A model generated the notes under the pieces. That model was not told the DNA's origin, ran no database searches, and saw only the letters and a list, made by a program, of their open reading frames with translations. The position numbers and the translations under genes are program-made. From Patiria pectinifera (lineage: Eukaryota > Echinodermata > Asteroidea > Valvatida > Asterinidae): a stretch of DNA of 64,000 bases. Below are positions 1-9,606 of this stretch, in pieces (the first letter of the stretch is position 1; each line of letters opens with the position of its first letter). The stretch covers positions 14,157,513-14,221,512 of the forward strand of contig CM057147.1 in assembly GCA_029964075.1 (NCBI GenBank), in the 5' to 3' direction.

Positions 1-69
1 GATTTTGAACACTTGTTTGGTTTAGAAGAAGAAAATGCACAAATGAAAAATGATGTACTCTACCTTTAA
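1..69 (+). repeat. Family A MITE, right-end fragment
   Basis: The tail reads GATTTTGAACACTTGTTTGG, then AATGCACAA, and ends TACCTTTAA. It aligns with the right ends of the family A copies near 8064, 10126 and 36143, though it is diverged. It lies in the AACS intron just before the exon at 113 and is cut by the window edge. Confidence 0.6.
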
Positions 70-112
70 TATTTGGTTCATAGTCTTTCATATAATCTTT
101 TATTATTTCCAG

Positions 113-171
113 TGATGGTACATTGAATCCCAACGGTGTAAGATTTGGAAGTGCAGACATCTACAAATTGG
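113..171 (+). CDS. AACS: Acetoacetyl-CoA synthetase, internal coding exon (partial gene, third-last exon)
   Basis: This exon encodes DGTLNPNGVRFGSADIYKL, which matches the conserved AACS block around DGTLNPNGVRFGS in the adenylate-forming (ANL) core. The acceptor is a pyrimidine-rich tract ending in ttccag at 112, and the donor is gtacga at 172. The exon opens in phase 2 (the T completes a serine codon) and closes in phase 1; the final G joins TT of the next exon to give valine, restoring [18 protein letters not shown] as in animal AACS. AACS converts acetoacetate, ATP and CoA to acetoacetyl-CoA in the cytosol and feeds sterol and fatty-acid synthesis from ketone bodies. Everything upstream (roughly 540 residues by the usual family length of about 670) lies left of the window. 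Identification is by recognised family sequence; I ran no search. Confidence 0.93.
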
Positions 172-295
172 GTACGAACATTAAAATTTGTTTTGTTTTA
201 ATTTTTTTATTTAGCCATTGATGATAGCATTCAGAGCATTGTACCAACTGTTGGTGAAGATTTTGAAGTTGAAAACACGTTAACATTTATTTAAC

Positions 296-452
296 GTCCT
301 GGACTTCACACTAACGCTAAGCCTCAGTAAGATTGAAAACTTACCAGTGAAGGTTTGTGGTAACACCATGTAGATATCTCTTTTGGGAAGATGTGTGGTT
401 CTGATAAGAACTGGTACCGGTAGGTTGAAAACTCGATGTATTACCGCAAACC
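296..452. repeat. Fragment related to the 1300-1645 foldback
   Basis: The segment TGTGTGGTTCTGATAAGAAC near 390-411 and the following GGTTGAAAACTCGATG match, with changes, the reverse complement of the right arm of the inverted repeat at 1483-1560. The left end ACTTCACACTAACG resembles the reverse complement of GTGTGAAGTGTGAACGG at 1621-1637. It appears to be a partial copy of the same foldback family. Confidence 0.45.
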
Positions 453-979
453 TTAAAGGGAAGATACAACATTTGCAAACATCAAAAAACGAGATGAGCA
501 AATCATCATGAAATATCCTACTGGATTGTTAAGGAATGACAATCCAAAGCATCCTGTAAAATCATGGCTCCTGGTGTGCTGACATTTTCAAGAAAACTTG
601 TATTTTTCCAACGCTGGTCGGCCGACCAGCGTTGAAAAAAACTGGCTGTTTTCAAAAACTGCTCCTAATTTTTTTCCATATTGAGTTATTCCGCATTTTC
701 TTTGCAATTGTTTTTACACCTGTGAAATGGTACACGCCAGCTAGACTGATTCTCTAACCTTACAATTCCCCAAAGTCTATAAATTGCTCCGTTTAATCTT
801 AAGTGGGGCCAGGGAACCAGACTACAAGAACATGGTTGGTTTTCTCGGATTTTCCAACATCTCCGAACCCAAAACGGGAAGCAAGTCAGTTTAACAATAT
901 TTTCTTTTACATACCAATCCTCCAAATCCAAGTATTTTTGAAAATTGCAGCAAAAGCAAATGTTGTATATTCCCTTTAA
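453..979 (+). mobile_element. Family B MITE, copy B0 (Kolobok/T2-like)
   Basis: The element starts TTAAAGGGAAGATACAACAT and ends ATGTTGTATATTCCCTTTAA, so both ends carry TTAA and a terminal inverted repeat of about 20 bp. The motif TTAAAGGRR is that of the Xenopus T2 MITEs assigned to Kolobok. A perfect 26-bp palindrome at 609-634 (core GCTGGTCGGCCGACCAGC) lies about a third of the way in. No coding capacity. Confidence 0.85.
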
Positions 980-1087
980 CTAGAACACAAACCCTATTTT
1001 CTGCGATTGTGAAGATTCATTGCCTAGCAGAGCCATGACTTTTGACCCTGGTCTGATTTCTGAGTTTATTTCTTTGTTATCCACCAG

Positions 1088-1290
1088 TTGAAGACTTCAA
1101 GGAGATCCAAGACAGTCTGTGTGTCCCCCAGCGCAGCGCTAATAACGAGGAGCGCGTGGTGCTATTCCTCAAGATGGCCGATGAGGGAGACTTCAGCCAG
1201 GAGTTGGTGCGGAGGGTCAAGGTCGCGATCAGGTCAGGGCTGTCGGCCAGGCACATCCCGGAGGTCATCCTGGAGACCAAGGATATCCCG
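1088..1290 (+). CDS. AACS: Acetoacetyl-CoA synthetase, penultimate exon of the canonical form
   Basis: The 203-nt exon encodes [15 protein letters not shown] followed by [15 protein letters not shown] and a stretch ending [17 protein letters not shown]. These are hallmark AACS C-terminal segments (human has DSLCVPQ, ERVILFLKMA and GLSARHVP). The acceptor is ccaccag at 1081-1087 and the donor gtaatt at 1291. Entry is phase 1 and exit phase 0. This is part of the small mobile C-terminal domain that swings over the active site between the adenylation and thioester-forming half-reactions. GC content is clearly higher than in the surrounding introns, as expected for coding sequence. A foldback repeat begins within about 70 bp after the donor. 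Confidence 0.95.
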
Positions 1291-1299
1291 GTAATTGTT

Positions 1300-1645
1300 C
1301 TTTTGCACGTCAGGGTACCCACAGTCATGGAAAAATCCCAGAAAGTTTTGGTCGAACCCGTTGGTTGTGAAGTTTGACGTTCCGATCAGTATGCTCTGAT
1401 CGGCTTCAGGAAAAAGCCGGACTAGTGAGGGTTTGAGGTAATACCAAATGCAGCCTCATCCACTCTGGCTTTCTCCTGAGGACGATCAGAGCAGACTGAT
1501 CGGCACGTCGAGTTTCGCAACCAACCGGTTCTTGTCAGAACCACACTTCTTCTCAAAGGAGATTCTTCCACATGGTGTTAAGCATGTTCTGATTTTTTCC
1601 CTTTTTGGAGCCCTGTTACCGTGTGAAGTGTGAACGGCCCTAAGC
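1300..1645. repeat. Foldback element with two 48-bp arms
   Basis: The arm at 1355-1402 is the imperfect reverse complement of 1483-1530; both contain a GATCAG...CTGATCGG core (CCGATCAGTATGCTCTGATC against GATCAGAGCAGACTGATCGG). An 80-bp loop separates them. The element boundaries are estimated. Confidence 0.6.
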
Positions 1646-1686
1646 TTTTGTTCCAAAATGTTCCAATAAGTTCCAACACCAGCTGG

Positions 1687-1750
1687 TTGACCTCAATTTG
1701 TATGTTGACCTCAATTTGTATGTTGACCTCAATTTGTATGTTGACCGCAA
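1687..1750. repeat. 18-bp tandem repeat, about 3.5 units
   Basis: TTGACCTCAATTTGTATG is repeated at 1687, 1705 and 1723, with a partial fourth unit (TTGACCGCAA) at 1741. The units are nearly identical, so the array is recent or homogenised. It lies in the last AACS intron. Confidence 0.95.
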
Positions 1751-2213
1751 TGGGCGAGGTAAACCTTGGTGAAGCAATTTTGCCACATTTTTCATCATCA
1801 ATGTTATGTTTTGCGTAATAGCGATACGTTTTGGGGTGCTTTCATAGAGATAATGTTGTAATATTTAACTATGGAAAGTCTGAAAGAGAAAAATTGCCAA
1901 AACAGCAGAACGAAACAATTTTTTTTTTTTTTACGTGGCAACCGTGACTTCAGAGGACTGTGAAAGCGGGGCATATATACACATGTACCACTTAAGAACC
2001 TGTGTACAATAACTATTGTATTTTGTGCTTGCGCACACTCTTTAGGCCCTTTACAAAAAAAAGTGACACACAGACATCAGACAGACAGACTGACAACAGA
2101 CAGCATTGGATCCTTTAATATAGGATGGCAAGTCCTTCCAAAAGCAAATTCACTTCAAACACATACATGTAAGCCCGAAGTGATCATACTTGCCCCTTCT
2201 TTTTTGTTTAAAG

Positions 2214-2351
2214 TATACTATCAATGGCAAGAAGGTGGAGGTTGCCGTGAAGCGCATCATCTCAGGAGAAGACATCCAGCAACGTGGAGCCTTCGCTAAC
2301 CCAGGCTCACTGGACCTGTACTACAACATCCCAGAGTTACAAGGTTTCTGA
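2214..2351 (+). CDS. AACS: Acetoacetyl-CoA synthetase, terminal coding exon with stop
   Basis: This exon opens in phase 0 after the acceptor tttaaag at 2207-2213 and encodes [18 protein letters not shown], ending NIPELQGF and TGA at 2349-2351. The NGKK motif corresponds to the A10 motif of acyl-CoA synthetases; its lysine contacts the adenylate and is the usual acylation-controlled residue of the family. The ending PELQGF-stop is identical in style to vertebrate AACS, so the enzyme's C-terminus is intact. The stop is preceded by CAAG|GTTTCT, a usable if weak splice donor (intron start 2344) that would remove the last two codons; see the candidate exon at 7225. No AATAAA lies within the next 2 kb, so the 3' end of the transcript cannot be placed. 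A family C MITE begins 64 bp after the stop and would lie in any 3' UTR. Confidence 0.95.
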   Translation, partial: YTINGKKVEVAVKRIISGEDIQQRGAFANPGSLDLYYNIPELQGF

Positions 2352-2414
2352 ATTATTATTATATATGATGTGAGAAAGACAGAGGTTTTGGTCAGAAGAA
2401 AACCGCATAAGCCC

Positions 2415-2765
2415 TTTTCACACTAGACAAATCTCGGGGTTGACGCAGGGTTGAAAACATGCATCGTTTCATACTTGAAGAATTTCAACCCTGCGTCAAC
2501 CCTGCGTCAACCCCGAGATTGATTTCGCCCTGGGTTGAAGTCAACCCTGCTCCAGACCAGGGTTGAGATTTTCAACCCGGGTTGAAATTCTTGCCAGGGT
2601 TCAAAACAATAGTAACTGAGCATGCTAAGCTTGATTTGCATGAAACAAGTGTGAAATGAGGCAGGGGTGAACGCGGGGTTGAAAAATCAAGAACTCAATG
2701 CAGGGTGGCACTGGGTTCACCCAGGGTTGAGTTCAACCCGGGTTCAGAGGCTGTAGTGTGAAAAA
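2415..2765. mobile_element. Family C MITE, copy C1
   Basis: Terminal inverted repeats are TTTTCACACTA at the left and TAGTGTGAAAA at the right. The body is dominated by GGTTGA and its complement TCAACC in both orientations, so it folds on itself; for example CTCGGGGTTGACGCAGGGTT pairs with AACCCTGCGTCAACCCCGAG nearby. It begins 64 bp after the AACS stop. No coding capacity. The superfamily is not assigned; the short ends are not diagnostic. Confidence 0.8.
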
Positions 2766-2925
2766 GGTGCTAGCCATCATTTGGGGAAAATAACGTATCT
2801 GAAATTCTGTGCAATGTCAAGAAATCAAAATCAAAATTAGAATCAAATCTATATCAAATACAAAGTTGTGCTGTTTCCCCCCTGTTTTTTTTTTAACCAA
2901 GAAGCACTTCCAGATCGGTTTACTC

Positions 2926-3300
2926 CAGGGCCCAATTTCATAGCGCTGCTTAGCAGTTAGCAGAAAAGTTTTGCTTACTATGGCAGAAAATCTTGCTGAG
3001 CTTAAGCACTATTTCATGGCGTGGATGTGCTAACGGTTGTGCATGCATGGGGATTTCTATTGTTACGTCACTGATTAAAGCAACTTTTTCCTCCGGGGTT
3101 AAGCGTGCTTTTACTGTGCTAACTGCTTACAGTCTCTATGAAATAGACGGAGGCTCTGTTAGCACAAAATCGGCTGTTAACCAGTTCGCGTTGGAGGGCG
3201 TGATAACATGTACTGGCTGTTTTTATACACAAGGCACTGCTGACGGGTTAAAACGTCAAGATTTTCTCAACTCGCTTCCGGGTGACGTCTAAACATGCTA
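2926..3300. repeat. Family E-like fragment
   Basis: The segment opens with GGGCCCAATTTCATAGCGCT and continues GCTTAGCAGTTAGCAGAAAA, the same end as the E1 foldback at 6802. The opposite end is not found, and the body is diverged (repeated GCTTAGC, GTGCTAAC and TTAGCACAAAA words), so this is a degraded or one-sided copy. Confidence 0.5.
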
Positions 3301-4148
3301 ATCCCTCATGCCTTTTGTACACACACACAAAGTCCATGAAGTTTGTGGAGGCAGACCGTGTGTTGATCTTGAATTGGCCGTTGCGCACGGCCTATTGTTG
3401 TACAATTTACGCTCCAGTGCACACCCCAGAGCATTGAAACATATGAGGTTTCGGCAAATATCGTACAAATACTGTTAAAATGACTCTTGCAAAACAGTAT
3501 TTGCGGCGTTTGGCCGTATATCAGAAGTTGGCTGAAAAATTTTGCCTTTTGCGAAATTCGAAATTTCGGCAAAAATTATCCCGGCGCGAAGTGCTTTTGC
3601 TCATTCAAATGCCACATTGACTTATTTCGAACTGGATTGGTAAAGTGCAAGTGCCCGAATGGTAGCATTGTCATCATATGTAGCTAAGTATTTAAATTGT
3701 TGAAAATATTTAAGTTATTGGCAAAGGTGTTAAGTCATATGTATAGGACGGCTTTGTACAGTGTACCAAAGAGATATCTTCTACTGAGTGCAAATTATAC
3801 TAACTTTAATCTAACTTAGGTTTTTGTAGAAATATGCAAAAAAAAATCCTGTTGTGCCTTATTTTCCAATCATAATGTAGCATTAATTTTGCATATATCA
3901 TGTGTTTAACATCAATGCATTTTGTTTATTGCATTATGTGAATTGATCTAACCACAGTTGTTTGCATATTAACAATATTGTTTCTCGTTTTTTGTTGCTT
4001 TGGCGAATTGTATGAGCATTAATATAAGGTGAGTTTGAAATACCTAACAATTTCTATCATATACGTCATTGAGTGATCTTTGTATGCATGCATATTCAGT
4101 GGAATTTCATACAATCATACTCCATAACATTAGTTTCCTAGGTTGTGG

Positions 4149-4682
4149 TTAAAGGGAATATACAACATTTGCAAACATCGAAAAATAAAACTACCAAGTT
4201 TTTACGAAATACCTTACTAGGATGTTGGTAAATGACAGTCTAAAGCATCCTGTAAAATAATGGCACCTGGTGTGAAGTCATTTTCAAGAAAATGGTATTT
4301 TTGTATACATTTCCAACGGTGGTCGGCCGACCACCGTTTGAAAAACCTAACTATTTTTCAACTACTGCTCCAACTTTACACTTTTTTCGGTCCAAATTTT
4401 GTTTGCTATTGGTTACATGTTCATGAACGGGTGCAGGCCAGCTAGACTGGTTCCCTTACCTTACAATTTTCCGGCATCCATAAATTGATCCATTTTTATC
4501 TTTAGTGGAGTCAAGGAACCAGACTACTTTTTTACATTTTTGTTTTTCTTGGTTTTTCCAGCATTTTCGAACACAAAACTTCAAACATGTCAGTGTAACA
4601 ATATTTGATCTATTATACTTACCCCTCAAATAGTTCATTTCTGAAAATTACAGCAAAAGCCAATGATGCACATTCCCTTTAA
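4149..4682 (+). mobile_element. Family B MITE, copy B1
   Basis: The ends are TTAAAGGGAATATACAACAT and CATTCCCTTTAA, with about 75% or better visual similarity to B0 along the length. The central palindrome at 4315-4338 has core GGTGGTCGGCCGACCACC, differing from B0 by a paired C-to-G and G-to-C change. Confidence 0.85.
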
Positions 4683-6075
4683 ACCCATCACAAGTCATAC
4701 ATTTATTACATTTTAATCAGAAGTCAACAGGTAGACTTTTCCTTATATCAGCTGATTTCCTCATTTTTTACTTCACACTTTGAATTCCCTCTTTTTTGTT
4801 AATTCCCAGTTGTGTACAAGGTGAGTTAGAATGATCTGGATTCAAATTATAACAATATGTGTAGATATAAAAAATTTAAAAAAACCTCCGTAATAAACAT
4901 AAAATAATTTAAAAAGTAGGTAGTAAGAAAAATTGAATACTGATCTACATGTAAAAGACTTGGGAAGGTTCACATAGAGCTATTACTAGAGAGCTAACGC
5001 TCAGCTAACTCCTCATTCTTGCACGTGGAGACGCTCTGAAGCCGTCCTGGGCGCAGACATTTTGAATTCATGTGCGTGTTTGTAGAACACAATGAAATGA
5101 GATGGATTGAATTTTGAAAGTGTACTCTAAAATGCAACGCGTTGCAAGGGGCAAGTAGAACGGACACAAACAACTTAAGCTGGTCACAACGGTTTAAAGA
5201 AAACGTTACGGTAATCATCTGCAGCAGATAGGCACACGCGTTGCGCTGTTTGCGTAGATCAATATGAAACGCTCATGTGCTAAACGTGCGTTGAGGTTTT
5301 GGGCGTATCGGTTTATATAGAATATAAATGCAGATATGCAAACAGCCGTACCAAAGCGGTACAAAATTTGGAGTTTTCCATAGGTTTGTGCACAAGCATG
5401 GATGCGCCCAGCAGGCATTGCTTTGTACATGAGTACGGGTCAGCCCTCAAGTAATTTAATATATCTCTATGGTTTAACATCTAATTTCAGTGACTGAAGT
5501 CAAACTGTGAAGGAAACAATAATCATCTAAACGTGGTATCAATGTAACTTAGTCAACTGGCCATAGTTAGCTATAGTTTTTGTGTAGTTGTGTTGAAAAT
5601 CTTTACAATTGAGCACGATCAACCATATAACTTCTTGTGAGTACATATATTTACTTTCGTGTTGGGACTCATCCTTTTTAATAATCACTTCAAACATCAC
5701 AAGTCATCCTGTATACACATCCATACATTATTCCTGTGAGCATGTAAAACCATTGTATCAGTCTTACCAATGACAAGAATCAGAAAAAGTTTTCTATGTG
5801 AAATTTGGCATGTGCCCTAGCTGTTCATTAAAGTGATTATCTTTGCTTGTCAAGTATTAATTGCTCAGCAGTTTTGTAATATATCTTCAAGGGACCAAAC
5901 TTAGGGGCATTGCTTATAGAGGCCGATTTGCATTGCATTGCTTGGCACACAATTTTGCTTATCACAGGAAAAATTGTTCACGGCAAAATCAGGTCCCAAT
6001 TGTTTTTACTTATTTTTTCCCCCATGTTCAGTGTGTCCATGGCCACTTCCTTAAAAAAATTCTGCTGAATATTAT

Positions 6076-6222
6076 ACAAATCATGAATGTTTATGAGTGC
6101 AATGGTGAGAATATTTTCATGAGTTGAAAGATTGAGTTGAAAGATTGAATAACATTCCATTCAACATTCATCTTTAAACGAATGAAAATATTCTCACCAT
6201 TGCACGAATGCAAATCATTCAT
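6076..6222. repeat. Hairpin with perfect 23-bp arms
   Basis: 6098-6120 and 6182-6204 are exact reverse complements (arm begins TGCAATGGTGAGAATATTTT), separated by 61 bp. Imperfect pairing extends about 20 bp further outward on each side. No copies elsewhere in the window. Confidence 0.85.
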
Positions 6223-6801
6223 TATTTGTTTTATATATTAAACATCCAAGTAATCTTTGTCATTCGATTGGAGGATGAAACTTTAAGAACAAACAAAAGT
6301 CACAATATTGTATCATATACACTGCTTTTTCAGTTTGTTCAAGGCTAACAAAGGTTAAAACGTCAAATCATTGACAATAATGAAAATTAACACAAAACAA
6401 TTTTTTTTTAAATGCAAAAACGAATCATCTAGGCAACTGCATCAACTTCAAAGGCAAATTTCGTACTGCTAAATTGCATGATATGGTCTAAATAGCGCAA
6501 AGATAGCGCCGGGCCGCTGCACGTCTTAGGTTGCGTGTGGCCGCGGCGTGCAAGGGATGGGACAAAAATGCACGGCGAATGGAACCAAAAATGCAGGGTT
6601 ATGATGTAGGCCGTGTAATGGTTCAACTAATGAATACCACGTGACCAACAATCCTCCAATCAAATGACAAGGATTTGCTTGGGTGTTAAATAATGTATAA
6701 TGTTTTGTATGTCCATTTTTTATGGAAATTAATTTTGCAAAGCTGCTTTGAATGTTATAATATCCACTCCTGTCCAATATCAATCTAACCAATTGTACCA
6801 A

Positions 6802-7144
6802 TCTGGGGCCAATTTCACGGCGCTGCTATTAGCACAAAAATTTGCTTAGCACAAAAAACGTATGGCTTATAAAAGCAGGTTACCAGCCAAAACTCCATGT
6901 GGTGTATATTGCCCGTGATAAGTATTCAGCTGTTGTTTGCTTAACATGATAATCACGTGGAGTTTTGGCAGGTTACCAGCCAAAACTTTATGTGGTGTAT
7001 ATTGCTCGTGATAAGTATTCAGCTGCTGTTTGCTTAACATGATAATCACGTGGAGTTTTGGCTGGTAACCTGCTTTTATAAGCCAGACTTTTTTTGTGCT
7101 AAGCAAATTTTTGTGCTTAGCAGCGCCGTGAAATTGGGCCCAGA
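6802..7144. mobile_element. Family E foldback element, copy E1
   Basis: The ends are TCTGGGGCCAATTTCACGGC and its complement finishing GAAATTGGGCCCAGA. The arms extend over 60 bp each (GCTTAGCACAAAA words). Inside is a tandem duplication with a period of about 103 bp that starts AGGTTACCAGCCAAAACT and includes AACATGATAATCACGTGGAG. Its last half-unit is inverted, so the element is almost entirely self-complementary. Confidence 0.85.
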
Positions 7145-7224
7145 ATGTGTTTGTTTGTAACATTCAGTTGATTGATTTTATTTTTAAACCTGTGGTTTTC
7201 TTTTCCTTTTTGTGTGTGTCGCAG

Positions 7225-7376
7225 GTTATGAGGGTTCTCGCTCTCTCAAAGAGCTGCCTGTCGTAAGCTCCTCATCCAGCATGAAGGTGCACCACGACCC
7301 ACCCAGCCCAAATCTAGAATCATTGTCCAAGAGACGTCAGGTTGAAAACCCTTCCAATAATGGTGATAAAAGATAG
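7225..7376 (+). CDS. Candidate alternative last exon of AACS (unproven)
   Basis: A strong polypyrimidine tract (7190-7220) ends in gtcgcag at 7224. It is followed by an open frame of 50 codons starting GT TAT GAG GGT and ending TAG at 7374-7376. The peptide starts YEGSRSLKELPVVSSSSS and includes KVHHDPPSPNLESLSKRR, serine- and proline-rich text unlike the frames of the surrounding repeats. If AACS were spliced from the donor at 2344 (phase 1: the remaining G of the glycine codon), the join would read PELQ-GYEGSRS in frame, replacing GF-stop with a hydrophilic tail of about 51 residues. The coding part may instead stop at CAG|GTTGAA (7340/7341), a second possible donor. I recognise no known domain. 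Alternatives are a terminal exon of an unrelated transcript or chance. It lies just after an E-family foldback (6802-7144), and its last 36 bases are the start of a local tandem duplication. Confidence 0.35.
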
Positions 7377-8140
7377 AATTACAGAATTTATTCGAAAAGG
7401 TGAACCACTCAATGTCTAGAGATTGTTTTTCTCACTATCTCTAGCCATGATTTTGTGAAAGCCCTTCCGATAATGGTGTTAAAAAAATAGAATTAAAGCT
7501 ACAATCCATCATTTGCAGCTGTCCAAAAAGTATCTGACGTAATTATTGTTGAAAACCATACTTGGTTGAAAGATAGTGAGGGGACTAAACTCCCTGTGAA
7601 ATTATTCTTTCTGGTAAGCTGTCATTTTGAAGAAAACAATAAAAGAAGGTCAAAGAAGGTAGGAAAGAAGGCCTTTCCAACGATGCATGTAAAAACGCAT
7701 CGTTGGAAATTTCCGTTAGTAGTTCGTTTTTTATTCGGCGAAGCGCGTGCGAGCGTTGACATGACGCACACGCGCGTGCGGTTGCTATAATTCATCGGAT
7801 CATGTGCGCGACATCACGTAGCTGCAATCGGCTCAGTGAGAACATGTCTCACACGCTGAATTCAGACCCAATTCAAAACATGATTCAGCAACTTTTGATT
7901 TGAAATCGAGATCCTAGAATGTTGTATTTCTCGAAATATACAGCTGAAGCTGAGCTGAAAATTCATCAGGTTAGTTGTTCATCACCCTTCTTTAGATTAT
8001 AAGCAATTTTCTTGCTTCAAACAAACAAAATGCACAAATTACAAATGATGGACTGTACCTTTAAAGAATTTATTAAAAAACATTAACCACTCAAAAGTCT
8101 AGAGATTGTTTTCTCATTATCTATAGCCATGATTATATGG
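7341..8140. repeat. Local tandem duplication of about 110 bp, second copy split by a family A MITE
   Basis: The first unit (about 7348-7460) contains CCTTCCAATAATGGTG, ATAGAATTACAGAATTTATT and GTCTAGAGATTG, then CTAGCCATGATT. The second begins at about 7462 (CCTTCCGATAATGGTG), is interrupted after ATAGAA, and resumes at 8061-8135 with AGAATTTATT, GTCTAGAGATTG and TAGCCATGATT. The interruption is the A1 element. Confidence 0.8.
7493..8064 (+). mobile_element. Family A MITE, copy A1
   Basis: TTAA at 7493-7496 and 8061-8064 flank an element starting AGCTACAATCCATCATTTG and ending CAAATGATGGACTGTACCT. The inverted ends of about 19 bp and the TTAA target match the Kolobok/T2 type. The central palindrome at 7674-7709 has arms TTTCCAACGATGC and GCATCGTTGGAAA around a 10-base loop. 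No coding capacity. Confidence 0.88.
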
Positions 8141-8143
8141 ACA

Positions 8144-8274
8144 GGAAGTGCTATCTGGGCACAAGCAGGCTTGGTTCATGAATAATAATAACATGACATA
8201 CAATAGTCAAATAATTGTACGTCACGTTATAATTATTCATGAACTAACCCCACTTGCGCCCAGATAGCACTTCC
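8144..8274. mobile_element. 131-bp hairpin MITE
   Basis: The left arm GGAAGTGCTATCTGGGCACA pairs with the right arm TGCGCCCAGATAGCACTTCC. The inner parts also pair (TTCATGAATAAT with ATTATTCATGAA). The loop is AT-rich. Single copy in the window; no clear target duplication. Confidence 0.8.
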
Positions 8275-9606
8275 CTTTGTGGAGAGGGCTAAAAAAATGT
8301 TGTGTTTGCGGGGTTTGCACACCGTCTGACAATATGTGGCACTGTAGAAACTGCTGTGTCTGCCTAATGTGCATTTCCACAAAGTTTTTACCAAATTTTA
8401 AATCAATATCTTTGGAAGAATTGCACAAAAGTGAAGGAAGGAAATAACACAAGTTTGAGGAAAAAACCTTGCCTTTGGATTGAGGTCCTGATCATGGTAT
8501 CTATTTGTTTGTCAAACAAATGGTTTTTGTGACTTTATTTTTTTGCATCGATTTGCTCCATTCTTTTGCTCTGTACATTTCCACTGCTGTACAGATCTCT
8601 TTGTGTGTTTACTTTGCAATTGTCGACAATGATACACTAAAGGGTGCAGTGAAACAGTGTACTAAACACAATTTTACCCATATATTCTCTGTCATCAGCA
8701 TTTTGAATAAGAAGTTGGCTGAATTTTCAGCCCACAAGGAACACACCTCCGAGCCTTTTATTTTTGTGTGCTTTTCTCTGTGAAAACTAACAAAATCTAA
8801 GGTGTTTTAGACATATTCTGCACACATTTTTAGTTAAATGGTGAAAATAATTATTAAGCCTCTCATTAGCATCTCCAGAACCATCGGTTTGAGTTAAAAA
8901 CAAAAATGTATTAATCAATAGAGCGGGTAACTTGACCTCAAAAATTTGCGAGATTTTACAAGAATACAGTACTTCCAGGCACCATGAATAGGATCTACAA
9001 CGTGTGTAACGTCCTATTTTTGGGGTTTATTTTATGTCCTGACAGGGCCCTAACTAATCAAGGGCAATAAATGGGTACACGTATTTCGAAAGAAAAGAAA
9101 ACATTACAGTTTACAGCATAAGGGAGAAAATTATTGTGAATTGATGACTATTATAAAATTAAAAGGGTTGACCTCAACTTCTGTTCAATTGATCACGCAG
9201 ATAGTAATTGGGTAAATTTATGCCAACATAGGGGTCTGTGACTAGACTAGTCTGTGTTTGGTACATTCACAGAAAAGTGAACGCGAAGCTTACATGTACT
9301 TTTACTGATATATTAACTTGATATGTTTTAAGATTGTCCTGTGAGAAGTGCAATATCTTCATTTTGTTAAACTGCAGCTACTTGATACTCTGATCCAAGG
9401 AGTCAGATCTCTGTTATTTGTTTCATGAATATTTATATCACTGAAATGGTCTTTTTTAATCTTAACCTAAATACAGGTTGAGTCAAACAGAAAGTGATAG
9501 AGTTAGAAATTTTTTTTTTTTTTTTAAATATGTGGCTCACTTCATTTAATAAAAATGACATAGGAATGGCAGAATACCTTTTAGAACCATGAACCATGGG
9601 GGTTTG

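Larger units (their letters stand above)
172..1087 (+). other. AACS intron between the first two exons in the window
   Basis: The intron holds a foldback-related fragment (about 296-452) and a complete family B MITE (453-979). The remaining 110 bp before the acceptor are unremarkable. Confidence 0.85.
1291..2213 (+). other. Last AACS intron
   Basis: The intron contains the foldback at about 1300-1645 and the 18-bp tandem repeat at 1687-1750. The remainder (1751-2200) is unremarkable AT-rich sequence with a T-run at 1920-1932. Confidence 0.85.

Noticed and set aside
7493-8064. piggyBac assignment for family A because of the TTAA target.
   Set aside because: The ends are AGG/AGC...CCT rather than CCC...GGG, and the TTAAAGG motif fits the Kolobok/T2 group better. 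Not settled without an autonomous partner.
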